Shown here: piece by piece, positions 42,421 through 50,927 of the stretch
Layout of the letters: each line of letters opens with the position of its first letter
Numbering within the stretch: position 1 is the first letter of the stretch
DNA from: Streptomyces sp. CB01635
GTDB taxonomy: Bacteria; Actinomycetota; Actinomycetes; Streptomycetales; Streptomycetaceae
NCBI RefSeq assembly: GCF_002803065.1
Contig: NZ_NNBL01000022.1
Coordinates: 1-64,000 of the forward strand
Reading direction: 5' to 3'
Length of the DNA: 64,000 bases
Program-made: the position numbers and the translations under genes
The notes under the pieces: model-generated
Told to the model about the DNA's origin: nothing
Databases searched by the model: none
What the model saw: the letters and a program-made list of their open reading frames with translations, nothing else

Positions 42421-43862
42421 TGACTGCTGCGCCTGCAAAGCCCCGTATCCCGAATGTTCTCGCCGGACGCTACGCCTCCGCCGAGCTCGCCACTCTCTGG
42501 TCCCCCGAGCAGAAGGTGAAGCTGGAGCGTCAGCTCTGGCTCGCCGTGCTGCGCGCGCAGAAGGACCTCGGGATCGAGGTGCCGGACGCCGCTCTCGCCG
42601 ACTACGAGCGCGTCCTCGACCAGGTCGACCTGGCCTCCATCGCCGAGCGCGAGAAGGTCACGCGCCACGACGTGAAGGCCCGCATCGAGGAGTTCAACGC
42701 CCTCGCCGGCCACGAGCAGGTCCACAAGGGCATGACGTCCCGCGACCTGACGGAGAACGTCGAGCAGCTCCAGATCCGGCTCTCCCTCGAACTGGTCCGC
42801 GACCGCGCCGTCGCCGTCCTCGCGCGCCTCGGCAAGCTGGCCGGTGAGTACGGCGAGCTGGTGATCGCCGGCCGCTCGCACAACGTCGCGGCGCAGGCCA
42901 CGACCCTCGGCAAGCGTTTCGCGACCGCCGCCGACGAGCTGCTCGTCGCGTACGCCCGGGTCGAGGAGCTGCTCGCCCGCTACCCGCTGCGCGGCATCAA
43001 GGGCCCCGTCGGCACCGCGCAGGACATGCTGGACCTGCTCGGCGGCGACGCGGCGAAGCTCGACGAGCTGGAGCAGCGCATCGCGGGCCACCTGGGCTTC
43101 TCGCAGGCGTTCACCTCGGTCGGCCAGGTCTACCCGCGCTCCCTCGACTACGAGGTCGTCACCGCGCTCGTGCAGCTCGCGGCCGCGCCGTCCTCGACCG
43201 CCAAGACGATCCGTCTGATGGCCGGGCACGAGCTCGTCACCGAGGGCTTCAAGCCGGGCCAGGTCGGCTCGTCCGCGATGCCGCACAAGATGAACACCCG
43301 CTCCTGCGAGCGCGTCAACGGCCTCATGGTCATCCTGCGCGGCTACGCGTCGATGACCGGTGAGCTGGCGGGCGACCAGTGGAACGAGGGCGACGTGTCC
43401 TGTTCCGTGGTGCGCCGCGTCGCGCTGCCGGACGCGTTCTTCGCGCTCGACGGTCTCCTGGAGACGTTCCTGACGGTGCTCGACGAGTTCGGCGCGTTCC
43501 CGGCCGTCGTCGCCCGCGAGCTGGACCGCTACCTGCCGTTCCTCGCCACGACGAAGGTCCTGATGGCGTCGGTGCGCGCGGGCGTCGGCCGCGAGGAGGC
43601 CCACGAGGCCATCAAGGAGAACGCCGTCGCGTCGGCGCTGGCCATGCGCGAGCAGGGCGCCGAGCGCAACGAGCTGCTCGACAAGCTCGCCGCGGACTCG
43701 CGGATCCCGCTGGACCGCGCCGGGCTCGACGAGCTGATGGCCGACAAGCTGTCGTTCACGGGCGCGGCGAGCGACCAGGTGGCGACCGTCGTCGCGCGCA
43801 TCGAGGAGATCGTCAAGCAGCACCCGGAGGCCGCCGGTTACGCGCCCGGAGCGATCCTCTGA
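42420..43862 (+). CDS. purB: Adenylosuccinate lyase
   Basis: 480-residue fumarase-superfamily lyase acting twice in purine synthesis (SAICAR to AICAR, adenylosuccinate to AMP). Catalytic segments: GMTSRDLTENVEQLQ, RSHNVAAQATTLGKRF (general acid His) and the signature GSSAMPHKMNTRSCERV with its Ser. The length and lack of an N-terminal extension match actinobacterial PurB. GTG start; the stop overlaps the apparent CTG start of mug. Confidence 0.96.
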   Translation: MTAAPAKPRIPNVLAGRYASAELATLWSPEQKVKLERQLWLAVLRAQKDLGIEVPDAALADYERVLDQVDLASIAEREKVTRHDVKARIEEFNALAGHEQVHKGMTSRDLTENVEQLQIRLSLELVRDRAVAVLARLGKLAGEYGELVIAGRSHNVAAQATTLGKRFATAADELLVAYARVEELLARYPLRGIKGPVGTAQDMLDLLGGDAAKLDELEQRIAGHLGFSQAFTSVGQVYPRSLDYEVVTALVQLAAAPSSTAKTIRLMAGHELVTEGFKPGQVGSSAMPHKMNTRSCERVNGLMVILRGYASMTGELAGDQWNEGDVSCSVVRRVALPDAFFALDGLLETFLTVLDEFGAFPAVVARELDRYLPFLATTKVLMASVRAGVGREEAHEAIKENAVASALAMREQGAERNELLDKLAADSRIPLDRAGLDELMADKLSFTGAASDQVATVVARIEEIVKQHPEAAGYAPGAIL

Positions 43863-44428
43863 CCCGGCTGACCCCCGCGGACCTGGAGGCCGCTCGCGAC
43901 CGCATCGTCCCCGATGTGATCGCGAGCGGCCTCTCCGTGCTTTTCTGCGGGATCAACCCGGGCCTGATGACGGCTGCGACGGGCCACCACTTCGCGCGCC
44001 CGGGCAACCGCTTCTGGCCGGTCCTCCACCTGTCCGGGTTCACGCCCCGGCAGCTGGCCCCCGCCGAGCAGGAGGAACTCCTGTCGTACGGGCTCGGGAT
44101 CACGAACGTCGTCGCGCGGGCCACGGCGCGGGCGGACGAGCTGAGCGGTCAGGAGTACCGCGACGGCGGCCGTCTGCTCACCGCCAAGGTGGAGCGGCTG
44201 CGGCCGCGCTGGCTCGCGGTCGTGGGCGTGACGGCGTACCGGTCCGCCTTCGGGGAGCCGAAGGCGAGGATCGGCCCGCAGGAGCGGATGATCGGCGGGA
44301 CCCGGGTGTGGGCGCTGCCCAACCCCAGTGGTCTGAACGCGCATTGGACGGCGGCGACGATGGCCGAGGAGTACGGGCGGCTGCGCGCCGCCGCCTCGGG
44401 GGACGACGGCGCGGGGCTCGGCGGCTGA
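43859..44428 (+). CDS. mug: Mismatch-specific uracil/thymine-DNA glycosylase
   Basis: 189-residue G:U/T mismatch glycosylase of the MUG family. The catalytic GINPGLMTAATGHHFARPGNRFW and the minor-groove loop NPSGLNAHW are intact. The family N-terminus (TRLTPADLEAARDR) begins exactly where CTG (43859-43861) overlaps the purB stop (CTGA). No ATG, GTG or TTG occurs in frame there. The nearest later GTG would delete about 19 residues before VIASGLSVLFCGINPG. I assign the CTG as start with caution. Translation is likely coupled to purB. Confidence 0.82.
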   Translation: MTRLTPADLEAARDRIVPDVIASGLSVLFCGINPGLMTAATGHHFARPGNRFWPVLHLSGFTPRQLAPAEQEELLSYGLGITNVVARATARADELSGQEYRDGGRLLTAKVERLRPRWLAVVGVTAYRSAFGEPKARIGPQERMIGGTRVWALPNPSGLNAHWTAATMAEEYGRLRAAASGDDGAGLGG

Positions 44429-44461
44429 CGCGGCGCGTGACGGGTTGCGCGGTGGCGTGCG

Positions 44462-45268
44462 TCAGGGCTTGCGGGCCAAGACGCCGAACTGGGCGACGAT
44501 CGGCCCCTCGTCGGCGCCGTCCGTCCGCCAGCGCGCGCAGGAGACGAGGCCTGGCTCCAGGACGTCGAGTCCGTCGAGGAAGCCCTCGACCTCGGCCCGG
44601 CCGCGGGCGGTGATCGGCGGCGTCGCGTTCTCGTTCCAGAAGCGCATCGCCTCCTCGTTCCCCTCCCCGCCCAGTTCCAGCGTGGGGTGCGTGACCACGA
44701 GATAACTGCCGGAGGGGACCGCGTCCACGAGGTGGCGCACGATGGACGTGGCCTCGGCGGTGTCGAGGATGAAGTTCAGGATGCCGAGCATCATGACCGC
44801 GACCGGCCGGCCCAGGTCGAGGGTGCCGGACGCGGCGCGGAGGATGGCCGCGGGGTCATGCGCGTCCGCGTCCACATAGCTGGTGGCGCCCTCGTCCGTG
44901 CTGGTGAGGAGCGCGCGGGCGTGCGTGAGCACGATCGGGTCGTTGTCGACGTAGACGACGCGGGAGTCGGGGGCGATGCGCTGGGCGACCTCGTGGGTGT
45001 TCTCGGCGGTGGGCAGGCCCGTGCCGATGTCGAGGTACTGGCGGATGCCTGCCCGGCCGGCGAGGTAGGTCACGGCGCGGCCGAGGAAGGCCCGGTCGGC
45101 GCGCGCCACTTCGCCGATGCTGGGGTACATGGAGGTGACCTGGTCGCCGACCTGCTGGTCCACCTCGTAGTGGTCCTTGCCGCCGAGCCAGTAGTTCCAC
45201 ACGCGGGCGTTGTGCGCGATGTGGCTCGTGGTCCGCTCCCCCGGCTCCTGCCCGCTCTGCTCGCTCAC
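44462..45268 (-). CDS. SAM-dependent methyltransferase, DUF574 (Methyltransf_19)
   Basis: 268-residue protein of a family expanded in Streptomyces. HNARVWNYWLGGKDHYEVDQ is the DUF574 hallmark, followed by the SAM-binding LDIGTGLPTAENTHEVA. The acidic VVYVDNDPIVL follows. The start is a GTG after GAGGGAG (V-S-E-Q-S-G); the longer ATG frame has no ribosome binding site. Natural substrate unknown. Confidence 0.88.
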   Translation of the reverse strand: MSEQSGQEPGERTTSHIAHNARVWNYWLGGKDHYEVDQQVGDQVTSMYPSIGEVARADRAFLGRAVTYLAGRAGIRQYLDIGTGLPTAENTHEVAQRIAPDSRVVYVDNDPIVLTHARALLTSTDEGATSYVDADAHDPAAILRAASGTLDLGRPVAVMMLGILNFILDTAEATSIVRHLVDAVPSGSYLVVTHPTLELGGEGNEEAMRFWNENATPPITARGRAEVEGFLDGLDVLEPGLVSCARWRTDGADEGPIVAQFGVLARKP

Positions 45269-45358
45269 GTGCTCTCCCTCGCCTCGGTCGTGCCATGATC
45301 CGCTGCCAAGATCCCATGGTGGCACGGGAGTTCCCGCGCACGGGGACCAGGCGCGTCG

Positions 45359-45793
45359 TCAGGGCGGGTCCACGTCCGTGACGGCGGCGACGAGCCGGAA
45401 GGGCAGGTCCTCCGCCCCGAGCGGGATGCCCAGCACGATCCACCGCCCGTCGGCCTGCCACAACTGGACGTCCGGAACATACGCGCTGAGCGCGGCCCAG
45501 GGCTCCGGTATGTCCTCCCCGCCCTCGACCGCGCGCAGGCTGACGCTCCACAGGCTGAACCACTGCGGCTCCCCCCAGCGCTCGGTGAGCACCGAGGAGA
45601 GCCCGTCCCGGTCGGCGACCCACTGGTCCTGAGCGGCGCCCTCGGGAGCCTGCTCCCGGAGTTCGTCGCACGTCGCCAACTCCGCGATGTGGTAACCCGG
45701 TCCGCCGGAGCCCGCGACCGATCTGCCGTGCTCCGCGGGGAACTCACGGGAGCGCAGCAGGTCGATCGTCGCGAGATGCTGTGCGGTGCTCAT
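45359..45793 (-). CDS. Hypothetical protein, 144 residues
   Basis: Soluble protein with many Trp and acidic residues (DQWVADRDGLSSVLTERWGEPQWFSLWS; WQADGRWIVLGIPLG). The composition and conserved-looking ending (DLPFRLVAAVTDVDPP) suggest a small alpha/beta domain. No family is recognised. An ATG ten codons earlier is a possible alternative start. Confidence 0.7.
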   Translation of the reverse strand: MSTAQHLATIDLLRSREFPAEHGRSVAGSGGPGYHIAELATCDELREQAPEGAAQDQWVADRDGLSSVLTERWGEPQWFSLWSVSLRAVEGGEDIPEPWAALSAYVPDVQLWQADGRWIVLGIPLGAEDLPFRLVAAVTDVDPP

Positions 45794-45858
45794 GACGTCC
45801 AGTAAAGCGGCCACCACTGACATTTGGCGGGGCGTACGGCGGTTACGAGTCCCTGCCG

Positions 45859-46596
45859 TTACGCGTCCCTGCGGCGCAGCGCCCACCAGCCGGCGAGGAG
45901 CGTGGCCGCCGCCCACGCGGCGGTGACGGCGAGCCCCGTCCACGGCCCGAGCGTGCCGGCCGGGTCCTGGTGCAGGACCTGTTGTCCGGCGTGGTCCGGC
46001 AGGAAATCGGCGACGGAGCCGGCCATGTCTCCCACGACGAAGGACACGATCAGGATGAAGGGGATGAGCAGGCTCAGGACCGCGACCGCGCTGCGCAGGA
46101 CGACGGTGAGACCGGCCGCGAACAGGGCCATCAGCGCAAGATAGAGGCCGCCTCCGACGCAGGCGCGCAGCGCGCCCGGATCGCCGAGCCCGAGGGCGTA
46201 GGACCCCATGAACGCCTGCCCGGAGAGGAACGTGACGAACGAGGTGAGCTGGCCCGCGACGACGGCGAGGACACCGACGACCGTCATCTTCGCCGCGTAG
46301 AGCAGATTCCTGTTGGGGACCGCGGCGAGGGAGACGCGCAGGGCGCCGTTGAGGTACTCCGAGGACACGGCGGTGGTGCCGAAGGCGATGGCCGCGATCT
46401 GGCCGAAGTTGAGCGCGTAGAAGGCCCCGAGGAGGAGGTCGGCTCCTTCGTTGTCCGCCTCCGCCTGGCCGACCGCCGCGGTGGCCAGGACGTTGATGGA
46501 TACGGTCACGACGAAGACCGCGAGGAGTGAGCCGGCGCTGGCGCGCACCGACCTCACCTTGATCCATTCGGAACGCAGTACGGCGGTGGTCGACAT
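45859..46596 (-). CDS. ABC-2-type transporter permease
   Basis: 245-residue permease with about six transmembrane helices (for example 20-40, 58-75, 100-125, 145-170, 175-195, 215-235). The family start (SEWIKVRSVRA) and the ABC2-type pattern of gene-adjacent ATPase identify it. It follows the ATPase gene by two bases. Together they form an exporter of the drug/peptide type, divergent from a two-component system. Confidence 0.9.
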   Translation of the reverse strand: MSTTAVLRSEWIKVRSVRASAGSLLAVFVVTVSINVLATAAVGQAEADNEGADLLLGAFYALNFGQIAAIAFGTTAVSSEYLNGALRVSLAAVPNRNLLYAAKMTVVGVLAVVAGQLTSFVTFLSGQAFMGSYALGLGDPGALRACVGGGLYLALMALFAAGLTVVLRSAVAVLSLLIPFILIVSFVVGDMAGSVADFLPDHAGQQVLHQDPAGTLGPWTGLAVTAAWAAATLLAGWWALRRRDA

Positions 46597-46598
46597 CG

Positions 46599-47528
46599 TC
46601 AGGCCTCCTGGAGGGGGGTTGTGGCGGACGCGAACTCGGTGGCGTCCGCGGTGAGGGCGAGGTAGGCCTGCTCCAAGGAGGCTGATTCGTCGGCGAGTTC
46701 GAGGACGGGGATGCCGTCGGTGGCGGCGAGCGCGCCGATCTCCTCTGCGCGCGCCCCTGCGACGGTCCAGCGGCCGTCGCCGGTGGCCACGGCTTCGAGT
46801 CCCTTGCTGCGCAGTGCGGCGTGCAGGCTCGCGGGGTCGGTGGTGCGGACACGGGCGCGCCGTTCGCTGTGCGCGTCGATGAAGTCCTGCATCGGGGTGT
46901 CGGCGAGCAGCCTGCCCCGCCCGAGGACGACGAGGTGGTCGGCGAACGTGGCGGTCTCGTTCATGAGGTGGCTGGAGACGAGGACCGTGCGGCCCTCGCG
47001 GGCGAGGCCGCGCATCAGTTCGCGGATCCAGATGATGCCTTCGGGGTCCAGGCCGTTGGACGGTTCGTCGAGCATCACGACCTGCGGGTCGCCGAGGAGT
47101 GCGGCTGCGATGCCGAGGCGCTGGCGCATGCCCAGCGAGAACGTCCTGATCCGGCGCCCGGCGACGGCCGCGATCCCGGCGAGCTCCATGACCTCGTCGA
47201 CCCGGCGCACCGGGATGCGGTTGGCGGCGGCAAGGACGCGGAGGTGATCGAGGGCGGTACGTGAGCCGTGTGCGGCCTGTGCGTCGAGGAGGGCGCCGAC
47301 CTCTCGCAGGGGTTCGTCGAGCGCCCTGTAGGGGCGGCCGCCGACGGTGGCGGTGCCTGAGGTCGGCCGGTCGAGGCCGAGGACAAGGCGCATGGTGGTG
47401 GACTTCCCGGCGCCGTTCGGGCCGAGGAATCCGGTCACCCGGCCGGGCCCGACGCTGAACGTCAGGCGGTCCACCGCCCGGGTCGTGCCGTACTCCTTGG
47501 TGAGCTCTTGGACGTCGATGCTGGTCAT
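46599..47528 (-). CDS. ABC transporter ATP-binding protein (CcmA/DrrA type)
   Basis: 309-residue ATPase. Walker A GPNGAGKST (about 36-44), signature FSLGMRQRLG (about 129-138), Walker B VVMLDEPSNGLDPEG, H-loop SSHLMNE. The C-terminal 90-residue extension of the DrrA type follows. The first gene of a two-gene operon, with the permease two bases downstream. Divergent from a sensor kinase with an 18-bp palindrome between, so it is probably the target of that system. Confidence 0.93.
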   Translation of the reverse strand: MTSIDVQELTKEYGTTRAVDRLTFSVGPGRVTGFLGPNGAGKSTTMRLVLGLDRPTSGTATVGGRPYRALDEPLREVGALLDAQAAHGSRTALDHLRVLAAANRIPVRRVDEVMELAGIAAVAGRRIRTFSLGMRQRLGIAAALLGDPQVVMLDEPSNGLDPEGIIWIRELMRGLAREGRTVLVSSHLMNETATFADHLVVLGRGRLLADTPMQDFIDAHSERRARVRTTDPASLHAALRSKGLEAVATGDGRWTVAGARAEEIGALAATDGIPVLELADESASLEQAYLALTADATEFASATTPLQEA

Positions 47529-47584
47529 GGCTCCAGCCTTGCGGCCTCGCCCCCGCCGGGTCCTCCCCCGGGCGTGGAGAGCGT

Positions 47585-47602
47585 CTCCCCCATGAGGGGG
47601 AG
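47585..47602. promoter_or_regulatory. 18-bp palindrome between ABC operon and sensor kinase
   Basis: CTCCCCC-ATGA-GGGGGAG is perfectly symmetric in its seven-base arms and lies in the short (108-base) divergent promoter. It is the best candidate operator for the NarL-type response regulator encoded downstream. Confidence 0.55.
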
Positions 47603-47636
47603 CCGTTCGCGCCCGCACCGCTGGCACGATGGCGGC

Positions 47637-48866
47637 ATGTCCCGCTTCCTCGCGCCGCTGACCCGCGCGGTCACGTACACCCGCTGGCTGCATCTGCTCG
47701 TCGGCGCGATCATCGCCCTTGTGTGCGGGTCGGTGTACCCGGGGCTCACCCGGCCGGGGTACGGGCAGTGGGCCCTGATGCTGTTGATTCCGGTCCCGCT
47801 CCTCATGGCGGCCGCCGTGATCCCCGTGGTGCGCAGGGCCGAGGGTCTTCAGGCCCGCCTGATGCTGTTTCCCGGTGCGCACGCGCGCGTGGAGGACGGT
47901 TCGGGTCCACGGGATGCGGGGGTGTCCGTGGCGCCGTCGGCGTCGTGGCGCGACCGGGGCAGGACCGCAGTGTGGTTGGTGCTGCGTCTGTGGGCCGGCT
48001 GCGCGGTCGCGTTCGTGACCGGCCAGTTCATGGCTCTCGCCCTGGAACTGGTCGACGCCACGTCGGGCGGCCCCGCCGAGGCAGAGTCCCTCATCCCCGT
48101 ACCGGGGCACGGCTGGGCGTACGCGCTGCTCGTGCCGGTGCCGCCGCTGGTGCTTGTGGGGGTGGTCGCGCTCGCCGGGCGCCTGATGGCCTCGGCCGCC
48201 CTCGGTCTGCTCGGGCCGTCCGCGGCGGAGCGCCTGGCCGCCTTGGAGGAGCGCACCGAGCAGTTGCTCGAACGCAATCGCATCGCCCGCGAACTCCACG
48301 ACTCCATCGGGCACGCGCTGACCGTCGCCGTCGTGCAGGCCGGCGCGGCGCGGGCGGCCGCCGATCCGGCGTTCACCGACCGCGCCCTGGACGCCATCGA
48401 GGAGACGGGCAGGGCGGCCCTGGAGGACCTGGAGCGGGTCCTGTTGGTGCTGCGCGAGTCGGAGCAGCCCGCGAGCCGCCGTCCCACGCTCACGGAGGCG
48501 GACCGTCTTCTGGACTCGGCGCGCGCCTCGGGAGCCGAGGTCGACGCGGAGGTGCTCGGCGCGCTGGACACGGTGCCCGGTCCCGTCTCCAGAGAGGGCT
48601 ACCGCATCCTTCAGGAGGCGCTGACGAACGTGCTGCGCCACTCGGGGACCGTCCCGATCCGGGTCGCCGTCACGGTCGACGATGCCCGCCTGTGGCTCGA
48701 CGTACGCAATCCGCTTCCCGTGGGCGCGCCGGTGAACGGTCAGAGCAGCGGGACCGGCAGCGGTTTGCGGGGGATCCGCGAGAGGGCGGCGCTTCTCGGC
48801 GGACGGGCGCGGACGGGTCCCGACGAGGGGCAGTGGCGGGTGCACGTCGAGCTACCGCTCGGCTGA
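47637..48866 (+). CDS. Sensor histidine kinase (HisKA_3/NarX type)
   Basis: 409-residue membrane kinase. Four hydrophobic helices lie in the N-terminal half (about 18-38, 45-65, 115-138, 158-185). The HisKA_3 box is RIARELHDSIGHAL with the phosphoacceptor His. The HATPase domain has LQEALTNVLRHS (N-box) and GLRGIRERAALLGG (G2). With the response regulator 44 bases downstream it forms a two-component system that likely controls the divergent ABC exporter. Confidence 0.93.
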   Translation: MSRFLAPLTRAVTYTRWLHLLVGAIIALVCGSVYPGLTRPGYGQWALMLLIPVPLLMAAAVIPVVRRAEGLQARLMLFPGAHARVEDGSGPRDAGVSVAPSASWRDRGRTAVWLVLRLWAGCAVAFVTGQFMALALELVDATSGGPAEAESLIPVPGHGWAYALLVPVPPLVLVGVVALAGRLMASAALGLLGPSAAERLAALEERTEQLLERNRIARELHDSIGHALTVAVVQAGAARAAADPAFTDRALDAIEETGRAALEDLERVLLVLRESEQPASRRPTLTEADRLLDSARASGAEVDAEVLGALDTVPGPVSREGYRILQEALTNVLRHSGTVPIRVAVTVDDARLWLDVRNPLPVGAPVNGQSSGTGSGLRGIRERAALLGGRARTGPDEGQWRVHVELPLG

Positions 48867-48910
48867 ACCCGTCCCCACGTACGCCCCGACCGCTCCCCTA
48901 GGCTGTCCGG

Positions 48911-49561
48911 ATGCCGCTCACCGTGCTCCTTGTCGACGATGAACCGCTGGTCCGCGCGGGGTTGCGCGCCGTGCTTTCGGCGCAGCCGGACATCGAGGTC
49001 GTGGGTGAGGCGGCCGACGGCGCCGCCGTGATCCCGCTCGTCCGGCAGCTGCGTCCGGACGTGGTCGCCATGGATGTGCGCATGCCTCTCCTGGACGGCA
49101 TCGAGGCCACGCGCGCAGTGCTGCGCAGTGTGACCGAGCCGCCCAAAATCCTGGTGATCACGACGTTCGAGAACGACGAGTACGTGTACGGGGCGCTGCG
49201 GGCGGGCGCCGACGGGTTCCTGTTGAAGCGTTCGCGGCCGGCCGAGATCGTGAACGCGGTCCGACTCGTGGCCGAGGGCGATTCGCTGCTGTTCCCCGCG
49301 GCCGTGCGGCGCCTCGCGGCCGAGTACGGCAACACGTCGGCGCGGGAAGCGATGGACCGCGCGGCGCTCACGGAGCGGGAGGCGGACGTACTGCGCCTCA
49401 TGACTCGGGGCCTGTCCAACTCAGAGATCGCCGGCCACCTCGTCGTGGGCACGGAGACGGTCAAGTCGCATGTGAGCGCCGTCCTCGCCAAGCTCGGGGC
49501 GCGGGACCGGACGCAGGCCGTCATCGCCGCCTACGAATCCGGTTTCGTCTCGCCCGGCTGA
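48911..49561 (+). CDS. NarL/FixJ-family response regulator
   Basis: 216-residue regulator. The receiver domain has acidic D9-D10 and phosphoacceptor D55 (VVAMDVRMP), with Thr/Lys switch residues in LVITTF and FLLKRSRP. The C-terminal LuxR helix-turn-helix is LTEREADVLRLMTRGLSNSEIA...TVKSHVSAVLAKL (about 148-205). Partner of the upstream kinase. Confidence 0.95.
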   Translation: MPLTVLLVDDEPLVRAGLRAVLSAQPDIEVVGEAADGAAVIPLVRQLRPDVVAMDVRMPLLDGIEATRAVLRSVTEPPKILVITTFENDEYVYGALRAGADGFLLKRSRPAEIVNAVRLVAEGDSLLFPAAVRRLAAEYGNTSAREAMDRAALTEREADVLRLMTRGLSNSEIAGHLVVGTETVKSHVSAVLAKLGARDRTQAVIAAYESGFVSPG

Positions 49562-49655
49562 GCGTCCCGGGACACAGAAGTGCACCCGCGCTCGCCGGTG
49601 TCCGCCGCGGCGAGTACGATCCGCCCAACACGCGCGCGAGCTGGGAGGACGGACG

Positions 49656-50813
49656 TTGGGGCGGCTGACCGGCGGGGACCCCTCTCTGCTACGGCGGATC
49701 AACTCCGCGGTGGTGCTGCATGCCCTGCGCGCCACGGATCTCGCGACGCTCACCGAGATCACCCGGGTCACCGGGCTGTCCCGGCCCACGGTCGAGGGCG
49801 TCGTCGAGGGGCTCATCGCGGCGGGGCTCGTCGTGGAGACGGCCGTCGACGACAGCGGGACGCGGCGCCAGGGGCGGCCCGCGCGCCGGTTCCGCTTCCG
49901 GGCCGAGGCGGGGCATCTGCTCGGTCTGGAGATCGGCCCGCACCGCGTGGCCGCGGTCCTGTCGGACCTGGACGGCAAGGTGCTCGGCACGGCCGCGAAG
50001 GACGTCGACGAGACCGCTCCGGCCGACGAGCGCATCGAGCGGCTGCGGACCGCGGTGGCGGACCTGCTGCGCCGCGCGGGGGTCGCCCGGAACTCGCTGC
50101 GGGCGGTCGGCGTGGGCAGCCCCGGCATCGTGGAGGCCGACGGCACCGTGCGCCTCGGCACCGCCCTGCCGGAGTGGACGGGGCTTCAGCTGGGCGAGCG
50201 GCTGCGGCGCTCCTTCAAGTGCCCGGTCCTGGTGGAGAACGACGCGAACGCGGCGGCGGTGGCCGAGCACTGGAAGGGCGCGGCGACCGAGTCCGACGAC
50301 ATCGTGTTCGTGCTGGCGGGGCTCAGCCCGGGCGCGGGCGCACTGATCGGCGGCCGGCTGCACCGCGGGTACGGCGGCGCGGCCGGGGAGATCGGGGCGC
50401 TGCATCTCCTGGGGCGCGAGGTGCGTCCCGAGACGTTGCTCTCGACGACGGACGAGCCTCTGCACCCGCTCGACGAGCAGGCCGTGGCGCAGGTCTTCGC
50501 TCTCGCGCGCCAGGGCGACGAGCGGGCGGGCGCGGCCGTCGACCGGTTCCTCCAGCGGCTGGTGCACGACGTGGCGGCGCTGGTGCTCGCCCTCGATCCG
50601 GAACTGGTCGTCGTGGGCGGCTGGGCGGCCGGCCTGGACGGCGTACTGGAGCCGCTGCGCCGGGAGTTGGCCCGCTACTGCCTTCGGCCGCCGCGCGTGG
50701 CCCTGTCCGTTCTGGGCGAGGCGGCGGTCGCGACCGGGGCGCTGCGGCTCGCGCTGGATCATGTCGAGGAGCAGCTGTTCGCCGTCGAGGGAACGGTCAC
50801 GGCGCGCCGCTAG
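49656..50813 (+). CDS. ROK-family transcriptional regulator without zinc site
   Basis: 385-residue protein. The N-terminal winged helix (about 15-75; LTEITRVTGLSRPTVEGVVEGLI) is fused to a ROK kinase-like domain (about 85-370). The phosphotransfer Asp is kept in VENDANAAAVAEHW, but the metal site expected as GEIGH followed by CxCGxxGC is absent (here GEIGALHLLGREVRP with no Cys). It probably binds a sugar as a regulator, with unusual or no zinc. A TTG start follows GGGAGGAC. Ends at a terminator shared with the convergent GntR gene. Confidence 0.87.
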   Translation: MGRLTGGDPSLLRRINSAVVLHALRATDLATLTEITRVTGLSRPTVEGVVEGLIAAGLVVETAVDDSGTRRQGRPARRFRFRAEAGHLLGLEIGPHRVAAVLSDLDGKVLGTAAKDVDETAPADERIERLRTAVADLLRRAGVARNSLRAVGVGSPGIVEADGTVRLGTALPEWTGLQLGERLRRSFKCPVLVENDANAAAVAEHWKGAATESDDIVFVLAGLSPGAGALIGGRLHRGYGGAAGEIGALHLLGREVRPETLLSTTDEPLHPLDEQAVAQVFALARQGDERAGAAVDRFLQRLVHDVAALVLALDPELVVVGGWAAGLDGVLEPLRRELARYCLRPPRVALSVLGEAAVATGALRLALDHVEEQLFAVEGTVTARR

Positions 50814-50834
50814 CCGGAAACGCACCAGACACCG

Positions 50835-50867
50835 AAGGCCCACCGTGAAGGATCACGGTGGGCCTTT
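50835..50867. terminator. Bidirectional hairpin terminator
   Basis: A perfect 14-bp stem (AAGGCCCACCGTGA, 50835-50848, with 50853-50866) and an AGGA loop, followed by TTTA, between the convergent ROK and GntR genes. Confidence 0.9.
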
Positions 50868-50927
50868 ACGGATTGTGGCGCGCTCGGCGTGCGCGGAGTG
50901 CCGCGCCCGGATTGCGGCGTGCGCGAG

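Noticed and set aside
41130..43823. 897-codon open frame antisense to the SGNH and purB genes
   Set aside because: Composition is Arg/Ala/Gly/His-rich without domains, as expected from the third-position bias of the real genes opposite.
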